Shown: positions 15,883-24,173 of the stretch, in pieces
How positions within the stretch are numbered: the first letter of the stretch is position 1
Layout: each line of letters starts with the position of its first letter
Assembly (NCBI GenBank): GCA_964625525.1
Contig: CAZVEE010000029.1
Coordinates: 1 to 40,192, forward strand
DNA: 40,192 bases
Reading direction: 5' to 3'
Source of the DNA: CAZVEE01 sp964625525
GTDB lineage: Bacteria > Pseudomonadota > Alphaproteobacteria > JAJFIK01
Translations under genes and position numbers: made by a program
Notes under the pieces: generated by a model
Told to the model about the DNA's origin: nothing
The model's input: only the letters and a program-made list of their open reading frames with translations
Databases searched by the model: none

Positions 15883-16890
15883 ATGCGAGCGGGACGGTTG
15901 GGCCGGTCGCGGGACGCAGATGCCGATTTCTGGCCGGGCTTTGTGGACGCATTGGCAACGCTGGTGCTGGTCTTCATGCTGCTGATGACGATCTTTCTGC
16001 TCGCCAAGTCCTATCAGGACCGGGTCGCCTTCTCTCTGGGTGACACCAACACACAGCTTGAGGCCGAGCGCGAGCAGTTGCAGGCCGCCGTGACCCGGCT
16101 GAGCGATCTGCTGGATTTGGAACGCCGCGAGCGCGAAGACTTAGCGGCCCGCAACACCGAACTCGCGGCAACGCTGGCGGATTTTCAAGATCTGCGCGCG
16201 GCCAATGCGGGCGGCACTGGCCGCGACGAGCCCAGCGGCGCGGACCGCCTAGAGACCGCCGCCGCGCAAGGCCGGGCCGATCTTCTCGACCGGCAAGTGG
16301 AAGCGTTGCGCAACCAGATCGCCAGCCTGCAGGCCGCCCTCAACGCGGCCGAAGAAGCGGACCGGGAAAACAAGACCACCATCGCGGATCTGGGGCGCCG
16401 CCTGAACGCGGCCCTGGCCAAAAAAGTGCAGGAGCTGGCGCGTTATCGCTCCGAGTTCTTCGCCCGCTTGGTGGACATTATCGGCGATAACAATCTGGTG
16501 CGCGTGGAGGGCGACCGCTTCGTCTTCCAGTCCGAAGTGCTGTTCGCGTCGGGAACCGCGGAGATCAATTCCGAGGGTCGCGAGCAGCTGCGCAAGCTTG
16601 CCGGGGCGCTGCGCCAACTGGCCCAGGACATCCCAGCGGATATCAGCTGGGTCCTGCGCGTCGATGGGCATACGGACAAACGGCCTATCAGCACTGCCCA
16701 GTTCCCCAGTAACTGGCACCTATCGGCCGCGCGCGCCATTTCGGTGGTGGAATTCCTGCGCGGCCAGGGCGTGCCCTCGGGCCGCCTCGCCGCCGCGGGC
16801 TTTGGGGAATTTCAGCCTATCGACCGGGCGGACACGCCGGCCGCCTATCGGCGCAACCGGCGCATTGAGTTGAAGCTGACGGAACGGTGA
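15883..16890 (+). CDS. MotB/ZorB-like protein with OmpA peptidoglycan-binding domain
   Basis: A 335-residue stator-type partner. It has a short cytoplasmic start, one membrane helix at about 17-42 carrying an Asp in FWPGFVDALATLV (Asp22, the position of the proton-binding Asp of MotB), a long coiled coil at about 50-185 rich in Glu, Arg, Leu and Ala, and a C-terminal OmpA domain at about 205-333. The OmpA domain contains VLFASGTAEIN, LRVDGHTDKRPI, NWHLSAARAISVVEFL and YRRNRRIEL, so the peptidoglycan contacts look intact, unlike in the OmpA-domain gene at 12638. It starts 3 bp after the MotA-like gene, with GAGGG inside that gene as ribosome site. No flagellar, Tol or Zorya CD genes are near. 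Confidence 0.85.
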   Translation: MRAGRLGRSRDADADFWPGFVDALATLVLVFMLLMTIFLLAKSYQDRVAFSLGDTNTQLEAEREQLQAAVTRLSDLLDLERREREDLAARNTELAATLADFQDLRAANAGGTGRDEPSGADRLETAAAQGRADLLDRQVEALRNQIASLQAALNAAEEADRENKTTIADLGRRLNAALAKKVQELARYRSEFFARLVDIIGDNNLVRVEGDRFVFQSEVLFASGTAEINSEGREQLRKLAGALRQLAQDIPADISWVLRVDGHTDKRPISTAQFPSNWHLSAARAISVVEFLRGQGVPSGRLAAAGFGEFQPIDRADTPAAYRRNRRIELKLTER

Positions 16891-16893
16891 TTT

Positions 16894-18003
16894 CTACAGA
16901 TCACACAACACGATCTTCGGTTCAAACACCGACCCGATGAGCAAACGTCCGTCATGGGCGACCGCCACGCTGCCGCCTGAGATCTGATCGCCAAAGTCGA
17001 GATAGATCTCTTCAGTACGCCCCTGCCCCGTCTGCGGATCCATCACAGTGCGGGTCACCCGTGTCGGGGAGAGGTTGTCCGCATCCGCCGCATGAGCCAG
17101 AAAGTCGAGCAATCTGGGATGCGCGGCGATCCATAGTGCGCCCTGCGCATCCACATCGATGTTATCGATGCCGGTCCCGATCGGGATGATGCCCGGGCGC
17201 TGATCTTCTAGGGCCTCGCCGCGCGGGAACAACGCCCCCGTCTCGGCATTGCGATCATAGACGCGCACAACGCCGTCTCCCAATTCCGCCACATAGAGCA
17301 TCGCCCCATCCGGGCTGAGCGCAATGCCGTTGGCATAAGTGAGATCGCGTGCGGCGATACGGGCGGCTTCACCATCGAAGTAAACCACATCCGTAGCGTC
17401 CCATTGCAGCAACTCCTCAAGAACGCGCATGGGGCCATCTGCGTAGCGATGGTCATTGGTGATGTAGAAGGCCTCGGGGCCAACCGCGACCACATCATTC
17501 GGTGTGCGGATGAAAGGATCGCGAACGCTGCGCTGGTGACGCAGCATGGGGGTCTCGCCGCTCTCGACCGCAAAGATCTCCACCACATGCCCACCGCCTT
17601 GGGGATGAGACACCGCGAAGAGGTGGGTCACGACACCATCGGCGTTGCTCAGCAGGCTGATGCCATGGGGGCGGAAATCGGCCGGCGCCTCTTGGGTGAG
17701 CACGGTAAAGCCCGCATCCGGCGCATCCACGCGCAGGGCGAAGATGTCGCCGCGCACCGGTTCTCCCGCCATGACCGCACGCCGGTCCGTGGCGGAGACA
17801 AAGGCCCAGCCGGTGGCGCGGTCCACGGCGATATCCTCTGCACCCGTGACCCCAGCCAGCACGCGGCACTGGTCCGTGCCGGTTTCACTCAGCTCGTCAA
17901 AGGCCCCCGCATTGGTCGCAATGCGCAGGCCTAACCCAATCCCCAACACCACCAGCACAGCCAACAGCGCGGCCAGTGCCAGGATCACCCGTCTCCAACT
18001 CAT
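16894..18003 (-). CDS. Paraoxonase/arylesterase-family (PON-like) lactonase, membrane-anchored
   Basis: A 369-residue six-bladed propeller hydrolase resembling animal PON1, whose family hydrolyses lactones, aryl esters and sometimes acyl-homoserine lactones. An N-terminal hydrophobic helix (about 5-26) anchors or exports it. PON calcium ligands have clear counterparts: AEDIAVD (Glu56, Asp57), TPNDVVAVG, YANGIALSPDG and GIDNIDVD. The catalytic His region is kept as PHGISL and VSHP. Cys46 and Cys367, third from the end, match the PON Cys42-Cys353 disulfide, and the end LLIGSVFEPKIVLCDL is very PON-like. A strong GGAGGGGG site precedes ATG 18003. It follows the broken ABC exporter on the same strand by 33 bp and converges with the MotB-like gene. 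Confidence 0.85.
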   Translation of the reverse strand: MSWRRVILALAALLAVLVVLGIGLGLRIATNAGAFDELSETGTDQCRVLAGVTGAEDIAVDRATGWAFVSATDRRAVMAGEPVRGDIFALRVDAPDAGFTVLTQEAPADFRPHGISLLSNADGVVTHLFAVSHPQGGGHVVEIFAVESGETPMLRHQRSVRDPFIRTPNDVVAVGPEAFYITNDHRYADGPMRVLEELLQWDATDVVYFDGEAARIAARDLTYANGIALSPDGAMLYVAELGDGVVRVYDRNAETGALFPRGEALEDQRPGIIPIGTGIDNIDVDAQGALWIAAHPRLLDFLAHAADADNLSPTRVTRTVMDPQTGQGRTEEIYLDFGDQISGGSVAVAHDGRLLIGSVFEPKIVLCDL

Positions 18004-18036
18004 CAGCCCCCTCCGCCGCGTAAAACACTCCTGGTG

Positions 18037-19890
18037 TCAGACCATGTCGGTCCCGCTGAACTGGAGGGCCGCGAGGCGCGCATAAAGGCCGCCTTGCGCT
18101 ACCAGCTCGTGATGCGAGCCCTGAGCAACGACTTTACCATGATCCATCACCACGATTCGGTCCGCTTTGAGCACAGTAGCCAGTCGGTGCGCGACAACCA
18201 CCGTGGTGCGCCCCGCCATAACCCGTTCCTAGGCCTTTTGCACCAGATGCGCGCTTTCGGAATGAAGGGCGCTCGTGGCCTCGTCCAAAAGCAGGATCGG
18301 CGCGTCGCGCAGAATGGCGCGGGCAATGGCGATGCGCTGGCGCTGCCCCCCCGAAAGCGTCGCGCCGCGCTCGCCAAGCTGGGTGTCGTAGCCTTCAGGC
18401 AGCGCGGTGATGAAGTCGTGCGCCGCGGCCGCCTCCGCCGCTTGCTTAACCTCGGCATCGCTCGCATCGGGCCGGCCATAGCGGATGTTCTCCAAAGCGC
18501 TCATGGCGAAAACGACCGGGTCCTGCGCGACCAGACCAATGCGGCTGCGCAGGACCTGAGGGTCGAGCCGGCTTGCGGGGACGCCGTCGATGCGCACTTC
18601 ACCGTCCTGCACGTCATAAAAGCGCAGGATGAGCTGGAACACGGTGCTCTTGCCCGCCCCTGACGGCCCCACCAGCGCCACGGTCTCCCCCTGCTTCACA
18701 TCAAGGCAATAGCCGTCGAGGGCTGAGATCGTCGGACGTGTCGGATACTGAAAGTGCACGTGATCGAACTGGATCGTGCCGAGCGCGGGCTCGGGCAATG
18801 CCGCAGGCACCTCCGGCGCTTTCACCACCGGTTCCACGGTCAACAGTTCCACCAGCCGCTCCGTGGCGCCGGAGGCTCGTTGCAGATCGCCCCAAACTTC
18901 CGTGAGCGCCCCCACAGCCGCCGCCATGAAGATGGCGTAGAGCATGAACTGCCCCAGTTCCCCCGAACTCATGGAGCCGTCGATCACCGCCCGGGCACCG
19001 AGCCACAACACCCCCACAATGGCCGTGAAAATGAGGAAGATCGCGACCACCGTCATCCCCGAGCGCACCAGAATGCGCCGCACGGCCGTGGAGAACGCCT
19101 CCTCCACCGCGCCGCCAAAGCGGGTGCGGTCAAGGTCCTCATGGGTAAAGGCTTGCACGGTCTGGATCGCTGTCAGGCTTTCGCCGGCGAAGGAACTGGT
19201 ATCGGCCACCCGGTCCTGACTGCGCCGGGACAGATTGCGCACCACATTGCCCAAAATGATGATCGGCGCGATCACCAGCGGTGCCGCCAGAAACACCAGC
19301 CCGGCAAGCCCGGGCGCGGTGTAAAGCAACATGCCCAGCGAGCCCAAAAAGGTGACGAAGTTGCGCAGCGCAATGGAGACGCTGGAGCCCACAATGGTCT
19401 GAATGAGAGTTGTGTCGGTGGTCAGGCGCGAGAGCACTTCGCCCGTGCGCGTCACTTCGAAAAACGCGGGGCTCAGGCCCGTCACATGGTCGTAGACCGC
19501 CTTGCGCAGATCCGCCACCACGCGCTCCCCGATCCAGGTGACGAAAAAGAACCGGGCCGCGGAACTGAGCGCCAGCACCCCCGCGACGCCCAACAGGATC
19601 ACGAAGTAGCGATCAACATCGCTTTGGTTTTCCTGGGAAAAACCCATGTCGATGACTTGGCGCGCGGCGATGGGGATGGAAAGCGTCGCGCCGGTCGCCA
19701 CCACCAGCATGATCAACGCCGCGATCAACGCCAGCGGATAGCGCGCCACGAACGGCGCCAGATAAACGAGCGGCCGCAGGCTGCGGCTGCTGTCGCGTTT
19801 CAGCGCCTCGCCCTGGCGCTCCTGATCCAGCACCACGCTGCGGTCCGCATCCGATGCGGATGGCCTGTCACTCACGTCCCCGATCCCCAC
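18037..19890 (-). pseudogene. ABCB-type exporter (MsbA-related), interrupted by an in-frame amber codon
   Basis: Encodes a fused permease-ATPase half transporter of the alphaproteobacterial MsbA-related group: about five to six membrane helices in the first 330 residues, Walker A GPSGAGKST, Q-loop VAQDPVVF, signature LSGGQRQRIAIARA and Walker B ILLLDEATSAL. The frame reads HLVQKA, then TAG at 18231-18229, then continues in the same frame as ERVMAGRTTVVVAHRLATV, which holds the H-loop His, down to 18037. A Leu TTG codon changed to TAG explains it with one substitution. The D-loop is also altered, SALH in place of SALD. Uninterrupted length would be 617 residues. The start is GTG 19890, or GTG 19875 with a better GGGGAT site. 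A sequencing error or suppression cannot be excluded. Confidence 0.8.
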
Positions 19891-20004
19891 GTCGATCTAT
19901 CCAAACCCGTCACAGACCATAAACCACTGCCGGCGAACAGGTCTTTTGGCGGGCTGTTTGGTCCAGGAGATAGCATCGCAACCGCCCTTCACCACGGGGC
20001 GCTC

Positions 20005-20033
20005 TTGCCAGGGCTTGCGGCGGGAGCTATAAC
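20005..20033 (+). promoter_or_regulatory. Sigma70-type promoter for rpmE
   Basis: TTGCCA at 20005-20010 and TATAAC at 20028-20033 are separated by exactly 17 bp, in the divergent gap before rpmE. This implies a leader of roughly 120 nt, long enough for a regulatory structure, though I could not define one. Confidence 0.55.
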
Positions 20034-20158
20034 CCGCGCTCTCATGAGATCCGCGAGAGACGCGCGCATGGCGCCGTCGGCGGGGGCCCATAAGGCTCCG
20101 CGCGAAATCAGTTCCATATGTCCCGCTCAGCGAGCAGGCAGCGACCAGGCGAACGGCC

Positions 20159-20380
20159 ATGAAAAAAGACATTCACCCGGACTACCACATGATCACCGTG
20201 GTCATGACCGACGGCACCAGCTTCCAGACCCGCTCCACCTATGGCAGCGAAGGCGACTCGCTTCAGCTCGACATCGACCCGCTCACCCACCCGGCCTATA
20301 CGGGCGGGAACCAGACCCTGGTCGACCGGGGCGGCCGTGTGAGTCGCTTCAAAGACAAGTTCAAAGGCTTTGTCAGCTGA
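20159..20380 (+). CDS. rpmE: Ribosomal protein bL31
   Basis: Protein of the large subunit that bridges to the small subunit at the central protuberance. The 73-residue sequence starts MKKDIHPDYHMITVVMTDG, then TRSTYG, LDIDPLTHPAYTGG and the C-terminal DRGGRVSRFKDKFKGF, as in alphaproteobacterial L31. No Cys is present, so it is the zinc-free form. It is divergent from the ABC exporter gene, an arrangement I recall in other Alphaproteobacteria, and is followed by a clear terminator. Confidence 0.96.
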   Translation: MKKDIHPDYHMITVVMTDGTSFQTRSTYGSEGDSLQLDIDPLTHPAYTGGNQTLVDRGGRVSRFKDKFKGFVS

Positions 20381-20415
20381 GGGGCGCCCCTCTGACATCA
20401 CACCGTTTCGCGATC

Positions 20416-20449
20416 AAACGCCGCTCAGAAAAAACTGGGCGGCGTTTTT
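20416..20449 (+). terminator. Rho-independent terminator of rpmE
   Basis: AAACGCCGC at 20416-20424 pairs with GCGGCGTTT at 20439-20447, and the arm runs into TTTTT. It lies 36 bp after the rpmE stop and separates rpmE from the iron genes. Confidence 0.85.
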
Positions 20450-20477
20450 GTATGCCCAGCCTGCGCTGTTTAAGCCA

Positions 20478-20512
20478 TTGACATTGGCCTGGGTCAATGA
20501 CAATCAGTTGCA
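20478..20512 (+). promoter_or_regulatory. bfd promoter with Fur-box-like operator
   Basis: A consensus -35 TTGACA lies at 20478-20483. TGACAATCAGTTGCA at 20498-20512 fits the Fur 7-1-7 pattern TGAnAATnATTnTCA at 10 of its 12 fixed positions and would cover the -10 area (GACAAT at 20499-20504, 15 bp from the -35). This suggests iron-dependent repression of bfd and perhaps of the genes behind it. Motif match only; the binding protein could be Fur, Mur or another family member. Confidence 0.5.
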
Positions 20513-20554
20513 TGTGCAGAGGGGCTTGGATGCGGAACGGTTAGGACGATCAGT

Positions 20555-20743
20555 ATGTATGTGTGCATCTGCCACGGAATTCGGGACAAGGACGTGCGCT
20601 CGGCGGTGTGTGAGGGCGAAATCTCGCTGCATGGCGTCTACAAAAAGCTGGGCTGCAAGCCGCGATGTGGCTCCTGCTTGCCGGCCATGGCGGACGCGGT
20701 TGCAAGCCACGCGGCCGAACGCGCAGACCCACATAGCGAATGA
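20555..20743 (+). CDS. bfd: Bacterioferritin-associated ferredoxin
   Basis: A small [2Fe-2S] protein that docks on bacterioferritin and passes electrons through the heme to release stored iron. The 62-residue product has Cys4 and Cys6 in MYVCICHGI and Cys38 and Cys41 in PRCGSC, exactly the four cluster ligands of E. coli Bfd, plus an extra Cys34. An AGGA site precedes the ATG. It lies 88 bp before bfr, its physiological partner, and behind a Fur-box-like promoter, which fits synthesis of Bfd under iron limitation. Confidence 0.95.
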   Translation: MYVCICHGIRDKDVRSAVCEGEISLHGVYKKLGCKPRCGSCLPAMADAVASHAAERADPHSE

Positions 20744-20831
20744 TTTTCTTGCCGAAGGATAGCCAGTCCGTCAGCGTGGCGCTAAGTCTCTTCGTGAGTC
20801 TGGCCCGCCACGTAAAAGGACGGAACTGTAC

Positions 20832-21317
20832 ATGCAAGGCGATCTCAAAGTCATCGAACATCTCAACAAAGCTCTTAAGCAAGAGCTGACTGCCATCAAC
20901 CAGTACTTCCTGCATGCGCGCATGCTCAAGAACTGGGGCGTCATTAAACTCGCGGACAAGGTCTACGAGGAATCCATCGACGAAATGAAGCATGCCGATG
21001 TGTTGATCGAACGGATCCTTCAACTCGATGGCCTGCCCAACCTGCAAGCGCTCGACAAGCTGTGGATTGGCGAAACCGTCAAAGAATGCCTGGAATGCGA
21101 TCTGAAGCTCGAACACATCGCCCACCCTCTTTACAAAGAGGCGGTCGCGTACTGCGAGCAGGTCGGCGATTATGTAAGCCGGGAGATTTTCGTGCGCATT
21201 CTGGAATCAGAGGAAGAGCATATCGACTGGATCGAGACTCAGCTCGACCTCATCGACCGCATTGGCCTGGAGAATTACACTCAAGCCATGGTCGGCGACG
21301 CCGGCGCGTCGGAATAA
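20832..21317 (+). CDS. bfr: Bacterioferritin
   Basis: Heme-containing ferritin that oxidises Fe2+ and stores ferric mineral in a 24-subunit shell. The 161-residue length is standard. Ferroxidase residues are in place: Glu18 in KQELTAINQY, Glu51 and His54 in DEMKHAD, Glu94 in KLEH, and the EEEHIDWIE block with Glu127 and His130. Met52 is at the heme-ligand position. It follows bfd and ends four bases before the iron permease ATG, so storage, release and transport genes probably share a transcript. Confidence 0.96.
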   Translation: MQGDLKVIEHLNKALKQELTAINQYFLHARMLKNWGVIKLADKVYEESIDEMKHADVLIERILQLDGLPNLQALDKLWIGETVKECLECDLKLEHIAHPLYKEAVAYCEQVGDYVSREIFVRILESEEEHIDWIETQLDLIDRIGLENYTQAMVGDAGASE

Positions 21318-21321
21318 GCCC

Positions 21322-23034
21322 ATGACCGAGCGCGCGTCCCTCATGCCTGCGGGCGCGCGCGATCTTTCTGAACGGCTCGCGGCTTCATTGAGCGGTTTGG
21401 GCTGGCTCGTCTTTGCGGCCAGCCTCGCTGCCCTTGTCATCGCGCTCCCCGTTCTGGGCCTGCTGGCCAGTCTCGCGGCCGGGGCCACCGAGGCGTGGCC
21501 CCATGTGCGCGATACGCTGCTTTCGGACATTGTCGCCACATCGCTGATCCTGGCGCTGGGCACGGGGATCGGGGTGACCGTATTCGGGGTCGCCAGCGCC
21601 TGGCTTGTGACCATGTGCCAGTTTCCCGGCCGCCGCATTTTCGAATGGGCCCTGATCCTGCCGCTGGCGGTGCCGGCCTATGTGCTGGCTTATGTGTACA
21701 CGGATTTCCTTCAGCATGCGGGGCCGGTGCAAACGGCACTGCGCGAGTGGACCGGCTGGGGCCCGCGCGAGTACTGGTTCCCGGAGATCCGTTCCACCGG
21801 GGGCGCGATCCTGATCTTCTCCGCGGCCTTTTATCCGTATGTCTATCTCTTGGCCCGGGCGGCGTTCCTGCAACAATCCACGGCCATGCTTGAGGCTAGC
21901 CGCTCGCTGGGCTGTGGACCCTGGGCCGGCTTTCGCCGCGTCGCCCTGCCCCTAGCACGGCCCGCGATCGTGGCGGGCGTGGCGCTGGCGCTGATGGAAA
22001 CCCTGGCCGATTTCGGCGCCGTCGCCCATTTCGAAGTGCGCACGTTCACCACGGTGATCTACCGGGTCTGGTTCACCATGGGCGACCGCATGCTGGCGGC
22101 CCAGTTGGCGAGCGGCCTGCTGCTCTTTGTGCTGATGCTGTTGGTGCTGGAACGCTGGCAGCGGGGCCAGGCCCGCTATGACGACGCGCGCGCGCAATAC
22201 CTGACCATGACGCGCTATACGCTTGGGCCAGTACAGGCGGGGCTTGCCATGCTGGCTTGTGCGATACCGGCGGTGCTGGGCTTTGCGCTGCCTTTCGCGC
22301 TGCTCGTCCATCTTACCTGGACCGCGGGCCATGACGTGACGTCGGCGCGCTATATCAGCCTCACCTTGAACAGTGTCACCTTGGCGGGCATCGCGGCGCT
22401 GCTGGCCGTGGTTCTGGCGCTGATCATTGCCTATGCCGCGCGGCTGCGGCCCGGCCGGCTGACGGGCGGCATTATGCGGCTGGCGGGGCTCGGCTATGCG
22501 GTGCCGGGCACGGTGATCGCCGTTGGCGTCCTGATTCCGCTGGCGCAGATCGACAACTCGCTCGACAGCTTTGCGCGCGACTGGTTCGGGGTCTCCACGG
22601 GGCTGGTGTTCACGGGCACGATCGTGGCCCTGGTCTATGCCTATCTGGTGCGTTTTCTCAGCATCTCGCTCAATGCGGTGGATGCCGGCCTGACCCAGGT
22701 CACGCCGAGCATGGAAGCGGCGGCCCGCACCCTGGGCCAGGGTCCTACGGGGACCTTATGGCGCGTGCATGCGCCGATCCTGAAAGGCGGGCTGCTCACG
22801 GCGGTGCTGATTGTCTTTGTGGAAGTGATGAAGGAGCTGCCGGCGACCTTGATCCTACGCCCCTTCGATTTCGATACGCTGGCGATCCAGGCCTATCGTC
22901 TGGCCTCGGATGAACGTCTCGCCGAGGCCTCGACCGCGTGCCTCGTGATTGTCGCGGCGGGTCTGATACCGATCCTGCTCCTATCACGCACCATTGCCGC
23001 ATCGCGCCCCGGCATGGGCCCACCTGCGACCTAA
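21322..23034 (+). CDS. fbpB: Ferric-iron ABC transporter permease (fused double-domain)
   Basis: Inner-membrane permease of a Fe3+ importer of the FbpABC/SfuABC type. The 570-residue protein is two homologous halves with about twelve membrane helices in total. Each half has an EAA loop for the ATPase: EASRSLGCGPWAGFRRVALP near residue 190 and EAARTLGQGPTGTLWRVHAP near residue 470. ATG 21322 lies four bases after the bfr stop and gives a sensible cytoplasmic N-terminus; the frame is open to 21262, inside bfr. The substrate-binding gene lies convergent just downstream. No FbpC-type ATPase is in the window, so it must be encoded elsewhere. Confidence 0.9.
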   Translation: MTERASLMPAGARDLSERLAASLSGLGWLVFAASLAALVIALPVLGLLASLAAGATEAWPHVRDTLLSDIVATSLILALGTGIGVTVFGVASAWLVTMCQFPGRRIFEWALILPLAVPAYVLAYVYTDFLQHAGPVQTALREWTGWGPREYWFPEIRSTGGAILIFSAAFYPYVYLLARAAFLQQSTAMLEASRSLGCGPWAGFRRVALPLARPAIVAGVALALMETLADFGAVAHFEVRTFTTVIYRVWFTMGDRMLAAQLASGLLLFVLMLLVLERWQRGQARYDDARAQYLTMTRYTLGPVQAGLAMLACAIPAVLGFALPFALLVHLTWTAGHDVTSARYISLTLNSVTLAGIAALLAVVLALIIAYAARLRPGRLTGGIMRLAGLGYAVPGTVIAVGVLIPLAQIDNSLDSFARDWFGVSTGLVFTGTIVALVYAYLVRFLSISLNAVDAGLTQVTPSMEAAARTLGQGPTGTLWRVHAPILKGGLLTAVLIVFVEVMKELPATLILRPFDFDTLAIQAYRLASDERLAEASTACLVIVAAGLIPILLLSRTIAASRPGMGPPAT

Positions 23035-23059
23035 CAGCGACGGGCCCCGGCCGTATTGA

Positions 23060-24112
23060 TCAGCGATAGCCGACCTCATCGAAGAGGCGCTGGGCCTCGG
23101 CCTGGTTTTCACCCAGGATCCGCAGATTGACGGTATCGCGCTTGAAGTCCCCAAGCGCTTCCACCGTGCTCGACAGGCTGGCGCCGTCCACCACCGGATA
23201 CTCGTCATTGCCGGCGGCGAAATAGGCTTGAGCGCTGTCACTGGCGAGATATTCCAGGAAGCGGATGCCATTCTCCCGGTTCGGCGCATGCGTGAGCAGG
23301 CCGCCCCCGGAAACGTTTACATGGGTGCCCGTCGTGTCCTGATTGGGGAAGATCACACCGATCTGGCCGGTTTGATCCGGATGCGACAGCCCCCGCACGT
23401 CAAGCCGGAAGGCCCGGGCGTAATAATAGGTGTTGGCAACAGCGATGGCGCATTCACCCGACACAATGCCGCGCAATTGGTCCGTGTCGCCCCCTTGCGG
23501 CGCCCGGGCCCGGTTTTCCCACACCCCTTGCGCCCAATCGCGCGCACCGTCCGAGCCCTGATGGTGGATCAGCGCCGCCATAAGCGAAGTCATGTAGATA
23601 TTGCTGCTGCTCCGGGTACAGACGAGACCGCGATACCGTGGATCGGTGAGATCCGCATAGGTGGTCAGGCCGCTGGGATCCACGCTGGCCTTGTCATAGA
23701 AGATCACCCGCGCCCGGGTGGAAAAGCCGTACCACAGGCCTTCTGGATGGCGCAGGTCCGCGGGCACCCGCTCATTGAGATAGGCGGACTCCACCGGCGC
23801 TAGCACGCCCGCCTGCTCGGCCGCCCAGAGCCGGCCGGCATCCGTGGTGAGCAGCAGGTCCGCAGGGCTGTTGCGCCCTTCATTGCGAATGCGCTCCAGC
23901 AGCACATCGGCGCGCGCGTCAATGCGGCGCACCTGGATACCGGTCTGCTCGGTGAATTCAGAATAAAGCCGCTCGTCCGTGTCGTAGTGACGCGACGAGT
24001 AGATATTCACCACCCCCTCGGCCGCCACTGGGGCCAAGCCCGTCCAAAGAGCCGTGATCCCTGCCACAAGGCCCAAAAGCCCCGCCCGTACCGGCTTCGC
24101 CAAGACGCTCAT
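23060..24112 (-). CDS. fbpA: Ferric-iron ABC transporter substrate-binding protein
   Basis: Periplasmic binding protein that delivers Fe3+ to the permease. The 350-residue precursor has a signal peptide ending near APVAA (residue 31), then VVNIYSSRHYDTDERLY, DLLLTTDAGRLW, EGLWYGFSTRARVIFYD and the Tyr cluster ANTYYYAR (Tyr229-231), where FbpA-type proteins bind iron. ATG 24112 was chosen because AAGGA lies about eight bases upstream and the signal peptide starts there; the frame is open to 24178. A Fur-box-like site lies 62 bp upstream. The gene converges with fbpB across 25 bp, so the two arms are transcribed separately. Confidence 0.92.
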   Translation of the reverse strand: MSVLAKPVRAGLLGLVAGITALWTGLAPVAAEGVVNIYSSRHYDTDERLYSEFTEQTGIQVRRIDARADVLLERIRNEGRNSPADLLLTTDAGRLWAAEQAGVLAPVESAYLNERVPADLRHPEGLWYGFSTRARVIFYDKASVDPSGLTTYADLTDPRYRGLVCTRSSSNIYMTSLMAALIHHQGSDGARDWAQGVWENRARAPQGGDTDQLRGIVSGECAIAVANTYYYARAFRLDVRGLSHPDQTGQIGVIFPNQDTTGTHVNVSGGGLLTHAPNRENGIRFLEYLASDSAQAYFAAGNDEYPVVDGASLSSTVEALGDFKRDTVNLRILGENQAEAQRLFDEVGYR

Positions 24113-24173
24113 CACCGCATTCCTTCTGCTGTTTGAGATCGACAGATCGCACATGGCTTCGGCGTTTCGATAT

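Noticed and set aside
14023..16890. A complete Zorya anti-phage system
   Set aside because: Only ZorA-like and ZorB-like proteins are present. The neighbours are an OmpA-domain protein and a paraoxonase; no ZorC, ZorD helicase or ZorE nuclease is seen, and the surroundings look like conserved chromosome rather than a defence island.
18037..18219. A separate small gene encoding a 60-residue protein
   Set aside because: It is the same-frame continuation of the ABC exporter after an in-frame TAG, containing the H-loop; it has no own ribosome site or fold.
23035..23059. Terminator between the convergent iron permease and binding-protein genes
   Set aside because: Only a four-base stem (ACGG/CCGT) can be formed in the 25-bp gap and there is no T-run.
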